Shown: positions 48,869 to 60,004, counted from the stretch's first letter. The stretch: DNA of 64,000 bases from Symbiodinium natans (GCA_905221605.1 CAJNDS010002231.1:37501-101500); one strand, 5' to 3'. The notes: generated by a model not told the origin, from the sequence alone. Numbers and translations are program-made.

Positions 48869-49437
48869 GGAGTGTAAGAGGCTTACCATCTTTTGGGCTT
48901 GTTGCTGCAGATAGCCGCTTAAGCCAAGCTGAACCCTCCACTGAACCCTCCACTGAACCCTCCACTCCTCAACCCCTAAACCACCCACCCCGCCCCTTCA
49001 AAACCGACTTGAAGTCTGGCCAAACCCTTCAGCTGGTTTCGGGTTCAGGGTTTAAGGTTTAAGGTTTAAGGTTTAGGGTTTAGGGTTTAGACCCAACATC
49101 ATCTCATAAATCGGCTCAACCAAAGCCCCAAAGACCAGCAAACCCCCCAAAAAGCCGATGGCCGGTTGCTAAGGCCCTGACGAGCGTGTCGTCCACCTGA
49201 CAGTGGGGTCTCCCTCAGAGACTCCAAAACCCCTTAATTAGGGAATGCACCTTAAATCATAATAGGACCCCGACAGTTGCCACGACATGCCCCCAACCCA
49301 GATGATAGTTGGATACGTCGCTGGCTGGGACAGAGAGTCATGCCCAAGAATGTACCCAAGAGGTTTCCCTGTTACTCCTAATATGGCCCTCACATTCCCT
49401 TAGAGGATCTTTGAGAAAGGGTCCCCGAACTCAAGGG

Positions 49438-49640
49438 TACTTGGAGGTTCATGGTACTTATGAACCAATTATGACTGTACTTAGCTGTACTTATAATAAC
49501 CATAGTAGGGCACTTAAGAGGCTTATAAGGGGGGTCATAAGTACAGGCATAATTGGTTAATAAGTACCCCTAAACCCTAAACCCTAAACCCCAAACCCTA
49601 AACCCATTGGTTAATAAAGTACCATGAACCTCCAGTAGGG
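49438..49640. mobile_element. Family B foldback split by a telomeric block with duplication
   Basis: Ends 'tacttggaggttcatggtac' and 'gtaccatgaacctcc'. Near the right arm, 'attggttaataagtacc' (49552-49568) is repeated as 'attggttaataaagtacc' (49606-49623), with 37 bp of CCCTAAA units between. Confidence 0.85.
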
Positions 49641-50114
49641 TTTAGGGCATTTTCCCGAGGCGCCTGAAGGTTTCTGTGGCCGGGTTTAGGGTTTAGGGTT
49701 TAGGGTTTAGGGTCCGTTAATATAGGGGCCTTAATCATTAAATAGTGTTGTTTTCGGGGGGTTTATTTTTGCATGACTATATAGGGGCCATAGGGGAATA
49801 CTAATAAGTAGAGATTCTCCGACTCCAACTATACTACGAGTTGCTCAGACGCCTCAAGCTCGCACAGCTACTGCTTGTCAAGCGCCCCCGTTACTTCAGA
49901 CGAGGAATACTGGCACGTTTCGCTTGTTGAGGGCGTGTAGTTTATAGGTTACTCTACGCCTTGGCCATGAACATGAACATAAGAACATATGTGGGTTTCC
50001 GAAAATAGGGGTACCCTTTTTGGGGGGTCCCTTTTCGAAAGGGATTCTATTCTATTTAGGGTATCAATGGGGGTACCCCTATTTTGGGAAATGCCCATTG
50101 TAAGGACCCAGACT

Positions 50115-50212
50115 CTGAAAAGAGTCAAGCACTTCCGCACAGCGCAGCGCCTGCTTCATGTCGTAGGACAGGCGGTTAATGAGGCGGCCGACAGGCTGCT
50201 TGTCAAAGAACC
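50115..50212 (-). CDS. ABC transporter membrane-domain exon with FFD motif
   Basis: Minus strand reads RFFDKQPVGRLINRLSYDMK then QALRCAEVLDSFQ. FFDxxPxGRIxNRxSxD is the hallmark between transmembrane helices of ABCC/ABCB exporters, so it fixes the identity of the upstream part of the gene. Boundaries approximate. The plus-strand frame over the same bases is a shadow. Confidence 0.75.
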
Positions 50213-50765
50213 TGCGCGCGCATTTGCTAGAATGCCAGCCATCGTTGTCAGCATTGCCTGCTTTTATCTTTTCTTCGCAGCTTTTTTCACAGCTGGATTC
50301 AGAGTTTAAGTTTTTTTTTTCTTGTTTTTTTTTTTGGGGGGGGGGGGGGGGGGCTATAAACCCGAAGCTCCAAAGAAAAAGGGCAGAAGGTAAGGGACCA
50401 CAATAAGGGACCCTGTCACTACCCTTCAGTGGAAACCCTTAACCCTGTAAGGGCTTTGGGCTTGAGCTTTCGGGTTGTAGGGGGTTAGGGTTTAGGGTTC
50501 GGGGTTTAGGGGCTTCGGGGTTTGGAGATTTAGGGTCGTGGGGTTTAGGGCTTAGGGCGCTTAGGGCTTTGAAAGTGCCATTCAGGGCAAGTATTCAGAA
50601 CTGCCGAATGCGGCTTTTTCACTACCAGTCGGTCTTGCTACACATCCGCGCTCATTTGCACTCAGCGTCTGCACCCAACATGGCAAAACAAGGAACATGT
50701 TGGAGCCAGTGTAAGTGGAGGGGTTTAGGGTTTAGGGTTTGGGGTTTAGGGTTTAGGGGAGGGCT

Positions 50766-50880
50766 CGTCATGACCCTCTTGTGAAGCTGCCTTGTGGCAT
50801 TTTCAAACGGACTTGCGAGCTGTCGGCACACATGCAACTTCCCTACGAAAAGCATCACGCGATCGCATACACCTTTCTGC
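50766..50880 (-). CDS. ABC membrane-domain exon preceding the FFD exon
   Basis: Minus strand reads VGKLHVCRQLASPFENATRQ then LHKRVM. In ABC exporters a (S/A)xxLHxxxx segment comes just before FFDxxPxGR, which fits. Confidence 0.5.
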
Positions 50881-51359
50881 ATCCAGGCTTGTATACCCTA
50901 AACCCCTAAACCCCCAAACCGTAACCCCTAAACTCCCAAACCCTAACCCCTAAACCCTTTTTGCATCCGGACTCCCGTGGGTGCTGCCAGAAACTGCCCA
51001 AGCACAGGCTCCCAGTGCTACTGACTGGATTCCCATCCTCTAGCAACCCCTAAACCCTTAACCCCTAACCCGCTGAACCCTATAAATCCGAAGCCCGAAC
51101 AGGGCCACTAGGCGCTTCATCCCGCAGTAAGGGCCCCTCCCCCTAGCGTTGGCTTCTTCAGGGATTAGGGTTGAAGGGGTTAAGGGCTTAGGGGGTTTTT
51201 GGGGTTTTTTTAAGGTGAGAGAAACTCTAGCTATTGCCTTTCCATGGCTTTAGCACCAGAAATTGCCTTAACCCGAAACCTTAAACCCTAAACCCTAAAC
51301 CCTACACCCTGAACCCCTCAACCCTAAAGTGTACCCAGCGGTGGGCAGAGGGCCTGTCG

Positions 51360-51760
51360 ATTGGGGCGCGGAGGAGGCTGGTGATGCAGCTTTCGTGGAG
51401 CTTCCTTCACGCTGCCGTCGGCATTTAAGTCGAGGATTGAAGGGAAGGGGATTTCTGTAGGGAATGCGATTTCTGTAGGCCTGAAAGCCTCAACCCGAAT
51501 GCCTGCTTGATTTGGGTGCCTTGAGGCTTTAGGGCGTTAAGATTTTCTAAGTCGCTGAAGGCCCGAATTGTTGTATAAGAGTTTAGGGCTACGGACAGTC
51601 CTCTGGACAGTCTGCTGGACAGTCCTCTGAATCTGCCAGGGGCTCCCTTCGCTTAATGTGGGCTGTCCTCGCCGAGGTAAGGCCAACATTCACTGTGGCA
51701 AGGGAGGTTATCATGATGCAGACCTCACCGGAAAAAACGCAAGCTGGGCTCAGGGGCTTA
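51360..51760 (+). CDS. Two candidate exons on the opposite strand
   Basis: Plus strand: about 51350-51450 (VDWGAEEAGDAAFVELPSRC) and 51600-51760 (GQSSGQSAGQSSESARGSLR, MWAVLAEVRPTFTVAREVIM). The second begins with a short tandem repeat. They lie inside the presumed ABC gene on the other strand. Confidence 0.3.
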
Positions 51761-51779
51761 GGGCTTAGGGTTTAGGGTT

Positions 51780-51880
51780 TAGGGTCGCTTAGGGTCGTTT
51801 AGGGTCGTTTAGGGGCGTTTAGGGTCGCTTGGGGTCGTTTGGGGTCGTTTGCGGTCGTTTAGGGGGGTCGTTTGGAGCCG
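51780..51880 (+). repeat. Variant array GTCGTTTAGG
   Basis: A 10-mer that joins TTTAGG with GTCG, about 9 copies with G/A changes. Confidence 0.85.
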
Positions 51881-52018
51881 TTTGGGTCTGAGGGTGGTTC
51901 AGGGAAGCTGAGGGCCGACAGGGCCGACCGAAACCTCAGGTTCGACACGGGGTCGATGGGAGTTGAGCCTGACCCTGTGGTGAGCCATGCATGTGTATTG
52001 ACATACATACATACGCAC

Positions 52019-52280
52019 CCTAACCCTAAACCCTAAACCCTAAACCCTAAACCCTAAACCCTAAACCCTAAACCCTAAACCCTAAACCCTAAACCCTAAA
52101 CCCTAAACCCTAAACCCTAAACCCTAAACCTTAAATAAAAAAATGAATACAAATAAATAATTGTACGTACATACATACATACATACATACATACATACAT
52201 ACATACATACATACTATATACAGGTACACACACATATATATATATATACATGTATATGTGTATGTACATGCATACATAGC
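52019..52280. repeat. CCCTAAA tract followed by (CATA)n
   Basis: About 16 heptamers (52019-52131), then CATA/TACA repeats to about 52275. Confidence 0.95.
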
Positions 52281-53264
52281 TTACGTAAGAACATGGCTAG
52301 ATACGCGCACATGAGCCGGAGACTTGTAAGGTGGGGCTGGCGTCTGAGCTCGGCCGGTTTACGGAGCTGAGGGTCTTGCACTAGCCTCCTCGAGTCGACA
52401 CTGCTGCGTTACAAGGACGGCCCTTAACAGCCTCTGAAAAATAATCGTTTAGGGTTTAGGGTTTAGGGTTTGGGGTTTGGGGTTTGGGGTTTAGGGTTCT
52501 GAATATGATCCTCTTAAACCCAATCAGCGGAAACATGAAATGTCCCCAGGGGCGTGGCTAGGTTAGTGTCTGAGTTTAGGGCCAAGAGCAACCTGGAGAA
52601 AAAGGGGGTGCCGTAAAGGGGCTGATAAGGGAACCGCCACCCTACAACAAGGGAATAATGGCCTACTGGTCCTAGTGTCTGAGGTTGTGTGTACTACAAC
52701 TTCGGAAAGCCTCATGGTCAAAGAGGTTCAGAAGGTTGCCCTGGGTAGTGGTTCTCGAGCTTTCCGCAAACAAGGCTCATGGCTCGTCAAACTTTGTTGT
52801 GGTTCGTCGAATCATTCTTGGCCGCACACACACTGAACCACCATGCATATCTTCATCATTTTCTATACATGAGCCCTGCCTTTCACACAATGTGCCTGGG
52901 GTTGCAATGTACTGGGAACAAAAAGGACTTGCAGCATAAGCTAACCTACTCATAAACCAATTTCGGCCACTGTTAACTCTGCTTATAGCTTGGGGGCCCC
53001 TCCCTGTAGCCCTGCATGTGGCAAGTTCCATCAAGGCACACAGCAGGCTGCCACAGCGATGACCAAGCGCTTTCTGGGCTCACACGCAGGGGTTAGGGTT
53101 TTGGGTTTAGGGTTTGGGGAGATGAGATTCGGGAGGCTGGGTGTTGGGGAAGGCTGGTGTTGCTCAATGCGGCTTTAGAGGGGAACTTCCCTACTCCGAC
53201 CCAGGTTCGGGGGGTAGCATAGAGGGGGGTAGTAGGCGAACCCATCAACAGTCGAGGGAACAAG

Positions 53265-53585
53265 GGTATCACCAGGGATCCTAGCGCTGCAAGATGTTGG
53301 CCTAAAGGGTGCAATTCCCGAGCCGGCTTCCTGATTTCAACCAGCGGCACTGAACACGTGGTTCGTAGACTCGATCCATGCCCCTGCTGCCTTTGTTCTG
53401 CCGTGTCCTGCAATTGTGAAACCTGACAGCATCGGGCCATGAAATCCTCCCCAAAAGGCCCAGAAGCTGACACCCGAAAACCGTCTTCTAGCGCCATCAG
53501 CCCTATCAACCTACGGTCCCAGCGTCATGAAGACGAAATCCTGCACCTCCGGATTCACCACCTTCCACAAAAGACTGCGGTTTAG
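53265..53585 (-). CDS. Candidate exons near the 5' end of the ABC gene
   Basis: Minus strand: 53520-53585 (SLLWKVVNPEVQDFVFMTLG) and 53265-53512 (LMALEDGFRVSASGPFGEDF, SVPLVEIRKPARELHPLGQH). Frames differ, so an unseen junction or error lies near 53512. Assigned to the ABC gene by position. Confidence 0.4.
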
Positions 53586-53644
53586 GGTTTAGGGTCCAGG
53601 GTGATTCACGTCCTCCGAGAAAAGACTCCAGTACCCGCTTCACC

Positions 53645-53742
53645 AGACCCAAGAGTAACCTAGAAAAACAGAGGCTGCCCCTCTTGCTTTGAAGGGGCCT
53701 TGCAAGAGAACCTAAACTCCCCAAAATCTGGGTCCTAGTTCA
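53645..53742. mobile_element. Foldback element, family J
   Basis: 'agacccaagagtaacctag' and 'ctgggtcctag' ends; sits between minus-strand open segments (VKRVLESFLGGRESPW side and the first ABC exon). Confidence 0.65.
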
Positions 53743-53754
53743 TCTGGGAAGACG

Positions 53755-53868
53755 AAAATAGATTTCAAAAAAGGATTCTGCATCAGAGGGAGGATTGTCG
53801 TTTCTGAGTCCAGCTTCTGGTGCCGTGCGGGGTGCCAAGAATCGATAAAGGGGGGAAGTTTGTTTCAT
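53755..53868 (-). CDS. Probable first exon of the ABC transporter gene
   Basis: ATG at 53868; reads MKQTSPLYRFLAPRTAPEAG then NDNPPSDAESFFEIYF. An 'NPxxxAxxxSxxxF' phrase is typical of ABCC N-termini. A family C foldback lies directly upstream (53876-53996), so an earlier exon cannot be excluded. Confidence 0.4.
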
Positions 53869-53875
53869 TGCCTTG

Positions 53876-53996
53876 ATATGAAGTAGGGTATATATTTCTT
53901 GTACCCCCAAAAGGACACCAGGTATATACACTCACCAGTTTTAAAAAGGAACCTTATATACACTCACCAAAACAGTAATATAAACCCTGCTTCATT
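53876..53996. mobile_element. Foldback element, family C
   Basis: Ends 'atgaagtagggtata' and 'taaaccctgcttcat'. The best-preserved C copy, without telomeric insert. Confidence 0.85.
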
Positions 53997-54300
53997 TAGG
54001 GTTTAACCCGGGGAGGCAGGACGGAGAGAGGGAGCATGCTAAACGTCATCTTCTTCAAGTTACCTTCCAGCTGAGAAGGAGATGGACACGGAAAGGGAGA
54101 GGGACTGATAACGACAGAGACCACGTCTTCCCCTTTGAGACGAGACAGGGACACCGCTAAACAATGCCAAGACATAAAATGGGCGAGGGATGCAGACGCT
54201 TGACGCTTGATTTGTCATGCCATCGTATGCCACTCACTGCCACTACACTATCCTATGCCCTTACCGCCGCACAAAAGCCATGGGTTCACGATGTATGAAT
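53997..54300. other. Intergenic stretch upstream of the ABC gene
   Basis: Free of telomeric units apart from 53997-54007; purine-rich (ggagagaggg). No TATA-like element or spliced-leader match seen. May hold the promoter; nothing specific can be shown. Confidence 0.3.
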
Positions 54301-54380
54301 TCTTGCACGTTCCTTAAACGCAAGCTTGCGAAAGCGCACGATCGCATAAGACCTCCCGTCGCCAAAGCAAGTCTCGCGAC

Positions 54381-54490
54381 AACCCTAAACCCTAAACCCT
54401 AAACCCTAAACCCTAAACCCTAAACCCTAAACCCTAAACCCTAACCTTAAACCCAAAACCCTAAGCCCTAAACCCTAAACCCTAAACCAC
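54381..54490. repeat. CCCTAAA tract
   Basis: About 15 units. Just right of it is a minus-strand open segment (54492-54571). Confidence 0.95.
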
Positions 54491-54491
54491 C

Positions 54492-54571
54492 CGAAGTCCC
54501 TCTCGACCGAGCCTTGGTATCAATCCACACGGCCAAGACCAGGCTCTCTTTGAGTTCCTTGGGAAGAGAAG
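54492..54571 (-). CDS. Candidate exon, unknown
   Basis: Minus strand reads SLPKELKESLVLAVWIDTKA, between opposite telomeric tracts (54381-54490 and 54573-54757). Confidence 0.45.
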
Positions 54572-54572
54572 C

Positions 54573-54757
54573 TAGGGTTTAGGGTTTAGGGTTTAGGGTT
54601 TAGGTTTAGGGTTAGGGTTTAGGGTTTAGGGTTTAGGGTTTAGGGTTTAGGGTTTAGGGTTTAGGGTTTAGGGTTTAGGGTTTAGGGTTTAGGGTTTAGG
54701 GTTTAGGGTTTAGGGTTTAGGGTTTGGGGTTTAGGGTTTAGGGTTTAGGGTTTAGGG
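54573..54757 (+). repeat. TTTAGGG tract, one of the longest
   Basis: About 26 units with two 6-mer TTAGGG slips. Confidence 0.95.
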
Positions 54758-55188
54758 CAACTATACTAAGCTAGGATGGCCCGCAAAAGCCTTTGAAAAT
54801 ACTCCTACGTATAATCGGGAAAATGAAAACATCCCCCAGGGCCTACCTGGCAAGTCAGAGGCTCTGCTTTATGAGGTTGCGGACTCATGGTTTACAGGGT
54901 TTTTTGTTCAGGGTTTTTTCGGGTTCAGGGTTTAGAGGGCTTGTAGGGTTTAGAGGGTTTTTAGGGTCTAGGGTCTATAGGGTTTACGCTGAAGGTGCTG
55001 TTTTGGCTGTTTAAGATGGTAGCGCAAGGCACACACTCCTAAAGCTAAAGCTCAAGCTTCACAGTAATGTAGGTGAAGACCTCAACTGCTGCATGCTAAA
55101 TAGTTACATGTAACCACGGTTACATGGGCAACTTCTTAGAGGGACTTTGTGTGCCTAACGCAAGGAAGTTTGAGGCAATAACAGGTCT

Positions 55189-55488
55189 GTGATGCCCTTA
55201 GACGTCCTGGGCTGCACGTGCGCTACACTGATGCGCTCAACGAGTTTACAATCTTGCCTGAAATGGCCGGGTAATCTTTTTAAAATGCATCGTGATGGGG
55301 ATAGATCATTGCAATTATTGATCTTCAACGAGGCATTCCTAGTAATGCGCGAGTACCTGGCTGTAGGCAGCCTCTGCTCATCTTATCCCAAACCCTCATT
55401 CGCTCCTTTTCGGACCCTAAATCCTAATCAATGTAGTTCAGACTGGTTCCTTCTAGTGGGCTTGGCCTGCAGGGCCATTGGGACATGA
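55189..55488 (+). CDS. Open frame of about 100 codons, unknown
   Basis: Plus strand reads LKWPGNLFKMHRDGDRSLQL, NEAFLVMREYLAVGSLCSSY and stops at 55486. Codon bias is weak. Could be an exon or chance. Confidence 0.3.
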   Translation: MMPLDVLGCTCATLMRSTSLQSCLKWPGNLFKMHRDGDRSLQLLIFNEAFLVMREYLAVGSLCSSYPKPSFAPFRTLNPNQCSSDWFLLVGLACRAIGT

Positions 55489-55575
55489 AGAGCCTTCCGG
55501 CTTATGAGGCTTGTGGGGTGGGCGACCGCCCTAAACCATCGAAAGGTTCAAAAGGTTCAAACGCGGGCATGGTAA

Positions 55576-55680
55576 GGGTTTAGGGTTTAGGGTTTAGGGT
55601 TTAGGGTTTAGGGTTTAGGGTTTAGGGTTTAGGGTTTAGGGTTTAGGGTTTTAGGGTTTAGGGTTTAGGGTTTAGGGTTC
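55576..55680 (+). repeat. TTTAGGG tract
   Basis: About 15 units with one extra T. Confidence 0.95.
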
Positions 55681-55699
55681 TCAGGGTTCAGAGTGCAGG

Positions 55700-56000
55700 G
55701 TTTTGTTCTTGGACCAGGGCCTTTGAATGAAGAATGGGTGTGGCAAGCCTGCTTTCTAGGGCTTTTAGGGGGAATCGAGTGTCCAGGACACGGCACCCAT
55801 AAAGACACGGTTTAGGGGTTAGGGTTTAGGGTTTCAACAACGAATCTCGAGAACTACTCATGTACCTTGGCTGGGACAAGCTGCCATGACGGCCCGCAAC
55901 GCCACGGCTCCAACAAGAAGAAAAAGGTTAAGCGGACCTGGGAAAGAAAGATGCTCAAGGAATGCCTCTTCCAGGATAGGCGAGTATCTACAAATTGCTG
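55700..56000 (+). CDS. Two candidate exons, basic protein
   Basis: Plus strand: 55700-55808 (LGPGPLNEEWVWQACFLGLL) and 55885-55998 (GSNKKKKVKRTWERKMLKEC then LFQDRRVSTNC and stop). KKKKVKR resembles a nuclear localisation signal. A second plus frame over the latter is also open. Confidence 0.4.
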
Positions 56001-56304
56001 AAGAACCCCCCAAAAAACTAAACGACTCTTCCTTATTAAGGGTAATATGGGGATTATTGATTTTTTATAGTAGGTATACCCCAAAATATCAAAATGCGTG
56101 GGAGCAAGGCAACCAAAAGCTCTGAAGCCTAAGTCGTGCATCGAAATGCTCAGTTAGGGCCCCCTTGATGATTTCAGGAAAATTCCTTAATTCGGGGGTA
56201 TTGGGCTCTTTGGGTAGGTCATACGGGGCCTTATAGGGGGTGTAAGAACCCATCCTGCCCGAAGTAAGGACCGCAAGAAGCCGTGTAGGCTCCACCCTAA
56301 ACCC

Positions 56305-56455
56305 AAAACCCGTTTTTGCAGCCGGACTGAGGGAAACCCCAAATTTAACTCCCCGCTCCTCTTGCACAGCCTTGAATCAGTATCACTAGGGGCTCCAGGG
56401 GCAGCGGCAGGGTTTCGAGTTCTTGCTCGTGTGTGCGCTTTTTTTCTTTGGTTGG
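56305..56455 (-). CDS. Candidate exon, unknown
   Basis: Minus strand reads KKAHTRARTRNPAAAPGAPS, DTDSRLCKRSGELNLGFPSV. Confidence 0.4.
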
Positions 56456-56581
56456 GGTGGTTTAGGGTTTTGGCCTTAGGGAGCCTCTCCATTCGCACAG
56501 CCCCCAGCCCCCAGCCCTACACCCTACACCCTAAACCCTAAACCCTCAACCCTCAACCCTAAACCCTAAACCCTAAACGTA

Positions 56582-57120
56582 CGCAGACTGTCGGTGAGCA
56601 AAAGTCGAATAAGGAAGCCGGTCTTCGGGTGTTTCGGGACCTCACAAGCAAACCGGAGCCCATTTTTTCTCAATCATCATGGAGCCTTACATCGCCACGA
56701 GGGTTTAGGGTTTAGGGTCTAGGGCTTAGGGGTTAGGGTTTAGGGTTTAGGGTTTAAGCTCAGACTCTGCATGTCAGCAGGCCCTGAAACGTGGCGGATT
56801 TCATACGTCCACTACACCCGCAAACCCACGAGCATACTCGACCTTTTCAAGCCGACAAACGGGAAGAAGCAATCCATAGTCATCCCGAACTGTCTGATCC
56901 ATGTTTGAAGTTGTACCAAATGAACAAACCCTACACCCGAAACCCTAAACCCTAAGCCCTAAACCCTAAACCCTAAACCCTCAAGAGACCTGCGGCTTGC
57001 AGCCACCACGAGATCGAATCCCAGGTGATGTTCTCATGGACCTCCTCTTCACGAAGTAGCATACCTCCCAACTGGCCGTTTGCTCATAGCCGACCGTTTC
57101 GGGTTTAGGGTTTAGGGTTT
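56582..57120 (+). CDS. Series of candidate exons, unknown protein
   Basis: Plus strand: 56582-56703 (GEQKSNKEAGLRVFRDLTSK, IFSQSSWSLTSPRG), 56770-56908 (SAGPETWRISYVHYTRKPTS, ILDLFKPTNGKKQSIVIPNC, stop) and 56990-57105 (SHHEIESQVMFSWTSSSRSS). Telomeric tracts lie between. The second has its own stop. Confidence 0.45.
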
Positions 57121-57539
57121 CGACTCTCACACTCGCACCAGGCCGGCAAGGGCTTCGGTTGGTTTTCGCTTACTTTTTTGCCGCGCCAAGCAGACCAGCA
57201 TAGCCCTAAACCCTAAACACTAAACCCTAAACCCCTAAACCAGCATAGACCAGCCATACTGCAGGGTAACATTTCGGGACGCCCGATTTGCTGGGAGTGT
57301 GGACGCGAAGCCAGTTTCAACCTCAAGAGCCTACCTAACCCATTTTGCAGAAGTGCCCTTTGCTTCGAGTCCGAGGTTTAGGGTTTCGGGTTTAGGGTTT
57401 AGGCTGGACACCCAAAAAGGGACCACTCCTTTTCATACTTTGGGGGTTTGGGTGCCTCTAAATGGGCCGTCCTCTAAGTTGTGTCTCATTTTGTCACCCG
57501 CATGGCTGACGCGACACTGAGGGTTCACGCAAGAACAGC

Positions 57540-57860
57540 CAAATTAACAGGCTTGGACCGATTTTGTTGAAGCGACAGTCAAGGGACTCTGAGAATTCTG
57601 AAAGCACTACACGAAGATTGAAACGACCTGTGGGCTGTCAGGGGTTGAAGGAAGGACGGCGACGGCGATCAGAGCTGCTAAAAACCATCGCAAGAGCCTA
57701 GAACGCTCGTCTCAGGCTCTGGACACTCTAATGCGCAATGAGCCTAGTCCTCAGAGACTAGATGGACCTTGCTATGATATCAGCGTGTCAACTCATGCCA
57801 ATTTGGTGCCCTTTGCCAACAATAAACTGCAGAAAGATGCCTGCAATCGCAATGACCTGT
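57540..57860. other. Unassigned stretch
   Basis: No telomeric units, no foldback arms and no convincing frame. AT-richer than its surroundings. Confidence 0.4.
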
Positions 57861-57967
57861 GCCACAAGACTTGATGGATCTCCCATGTAATCCCTCAAAG
57901 GGTGGTCTAACAAAAGTACATTACGAGGCGCCTAATTCTTTAGTCAGAACTCGTACAGAAAGTTGGA

Positions 57968-58100
57968 GGAAGCGCCGTGTTGGGTATGTTGGCAAAGCGC
58001 ACCTCCCTCGTCGTTGGCCTGCTGGGCGAGCAGCACGCTCTGGGCTGCATCGGCTACGGGCGCACTCGCCTGTCTCAAGGTTGCTGGGATGCTCGGCCCT
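57968..58100 (+). CDS. Candidate exon, unknown
   Basis: Plus strand reads VLGMLAKRTSLVVGLLGEQH then ALGCIGYGRTRLSQGCW, strong G/C third positions. A parallel plus frame is open but Arg/Leu-rich. Confidence 0.4.
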
Positions 58101-58424
58101 CCTTCTGCATCATGCTTGCATGTGTCCTCGCCTGGTTAGACCCGACTGACTGGTACCAAGATGCTAGTGCTCCCCTGAACCCTCTCACCCTAAATTAACC
58201 CCAAACCCTAAACCCCAAACCCTAAGACCTAGCTAAACCCGACACACCGAAGCTTCAACCCCTGAGCCAAATGCTACATCCGTCACCCCTTGGATTCCGA
58301 AGACGGTAGCTACCAAGGTCCCCCGTCCTAAACCCTAAGCCCTAAACCCTAGTTCCCCTCCTAAACCATAAACCCTTAACCTTGATTGGAACTATCGTTT
58401 CGGATAAACTACTTGATTCCCCAA

Positions 58425-58695
58425 GGGTCCATGCACCTATGTGGCATATACTTGGGCCTTGAAAGGCTTCCCCATACAGCAGCTTTAGGGCCCTAATATC
58501 TACTACACCCCAAACCCTAAACCCTAAACCCTAAACCCTAAACCCTAAACCCTAAACCCTAAACCCAAACCCTAAACCCAAACCCTAAACCCTAAACCCT
58601 TTTTGCAACTGGGCCTGAGGACTAGCCCTAAACCCTAAACCCTAAACCCTATCCCACACAGGCACATGGACCCTTCTAGGGGATCGTACTTACTC
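58425..58695. mobile_element. Family F foldback split by telomeric tracts
   Basis: 'caagggtccatgcacctat' at the left and 'aggcacatggacccttctag' at the right are inverted. About 150 bp of CCCTAAA units fill the middle (58504-58650). Confidence 0.75.
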
Positions 58696-59090
58696 GGTGC
58701 CGAGGGCCTGTTCCCCATCCAATTCATCATCGATTGGCTGCTGCTCTATGCGCTTGAAGGCCTCCGTCTCCTTGTGCCAGGGTTTAGGGTTTCGGGTTTG
58801 GGGTTTAGGGTTTACAGGGTCTAGGGTTTATAGGGTTTAGGGTTTACAGGGTTTGGGGTTTCGGGTTCGGGTTTAGGGTTTCGGGTTTAGGGATTCGGGT
58901 TTAGTTTTGTTTTTGCCACCCGCAAGGGTTTAGGGTTGAGGGCTTAGGCTTAGGATTAACAGGATCACTGGAGTTTGGGATGTAGGGCGTTAAGACTCGA
59001 AACCTTTAACGCTAAACCCTCAACCCTCAATCCAGCCTATCACCACGCGTTTCAACGACTCCCCGAACCCGTGGACAGGCTTCGTGTTAC
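58696..59090 (-). CDS. Two candidate exons, strand uncertain
   Basis: Minus strand: 59040-59090 (NTKPVHGFGESLKRVVIGW) and 58698-58782 (WHKETEAFKRIEQQPIDDEL then DGEQALGTE). The second is equally open on the plus strand (GLFPIQFIIDWLLLYALEGL). TTTAGGG variants lie between. Confidence 0.4.
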
Positions 59091-59246
59091 CCTAAACCCT
59101 AAACCCTTTTGAACCCTAAACCCAACACCCTAAACCAAGGGCTTCGGGGTTAAAGGTGCATCCTGAGTATCAGGGACCTCTATATTGCATGCTGCCAAGC
59201 TGGCCAGAAGTCTACCTATAGGGTTTAGGGTTTGGGGTTTAGGGTT

Positions 59247-59500
59247 TAGGGGGAACTTTCGTATCCGGCAGCCGACAGCAGAGTTGTTGTGGTATCCGCC
59301 CAAAACCGAAGGTTGCCGGACACAAACCTTGCTACACCGCCCGCCTCGAAAGACTCATCTATCAGGTTTGGTAGCCCAGTAACCATATTGGAACAAGGGT
59401 ACTCTTCTTGGGTTTAATTGCAACCTAGAACCAAACAAAAAGGGGGCAAAAGGGTACCACTGAGCTGCCAAGTAGTACATGCAGCAGGGACGGTTTAGGG
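59247..59500 (+). CDS. Candidate exons around a family G intron
   Basis: Plus strand 59250-59367 reads GSRQQSCCGIRPKPKVAGHK then ARLERLIYQ; a GT-AG intron 59368-59481 (family G element) would join it to YMQQGR. The element and the exon frame fit each other. Confidence 0.45.
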
Positions 59501-59540
59501 TTTAGGGTTTAGGGTTCAGGGTTTAGGGTGGGTTTACATG

Positions 59541-59830
59541 CAAGCCAGGCCACCATCACCTCTGAGGGGGCACCAGCCTCGACCACGCAGCCGTCTTCCT
59601 CGAAAGTTTGGCTTGAGTGCTTGAGCTGAAAAGGTAGGGGGTTTAGGGGGTTTAGGGGGTTTAGGGGGGTTTAGGGGGTTTGGGGGGTTTAGGGGGATGA
59701 GGGGGTTTAGGGGGTCTAGGGTTTAGGGTTCTTACCATCTTTGCCTTCTCCTGTTGTACTTCTGTATGCTGAAACATCTGGGTGTGGGTTCTCTTTGCGC
59801 ACGGCCTCCCTGTGCCCTACACCATAAACC
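59541..59830 (-). CDS. Two candidate exons, unknown protein
   Basis: Minus strand: 59738-59820 (HREAVRKENPHPDVSAYRST) and 59541-59633 (FQLKHSSQTFEEDGCVVEAG, SEVMVAWLA). Between them is the array at 59636-59715. The first faintly resembles part of an HMG box (KENPxxS), not enough to call. Confidence 0.45.
59636..59715 (+). repeat. Variant array TTTAGGGGG
   Basis: A 9-mer with two extra G, about 8 copies. Confidence 0.85.
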
Positions 59831-60004
59831 CTTTTAGCCGTAAACCCGAACTCCTGCTATGCCCTAAACCCTAGACCCTATAAAACCTAAACCCTAAACC
59901 CTAGACTTGCAGGACTACGTGTACAAGTTGTCGAACCCCAGTTGTTCCATCTCAGGTCTTCGGGCTGAGGGCAGTATAGGGATCTCTATTTCAATGTATA
60001 TACT

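Noticed and set aside
50179-50406. Plus-strand frames over 49989-50406
   Set aside because: They are shadows of the minus-strand exon carrying FFDKQPVGRLINR, plus a G homopolymer.
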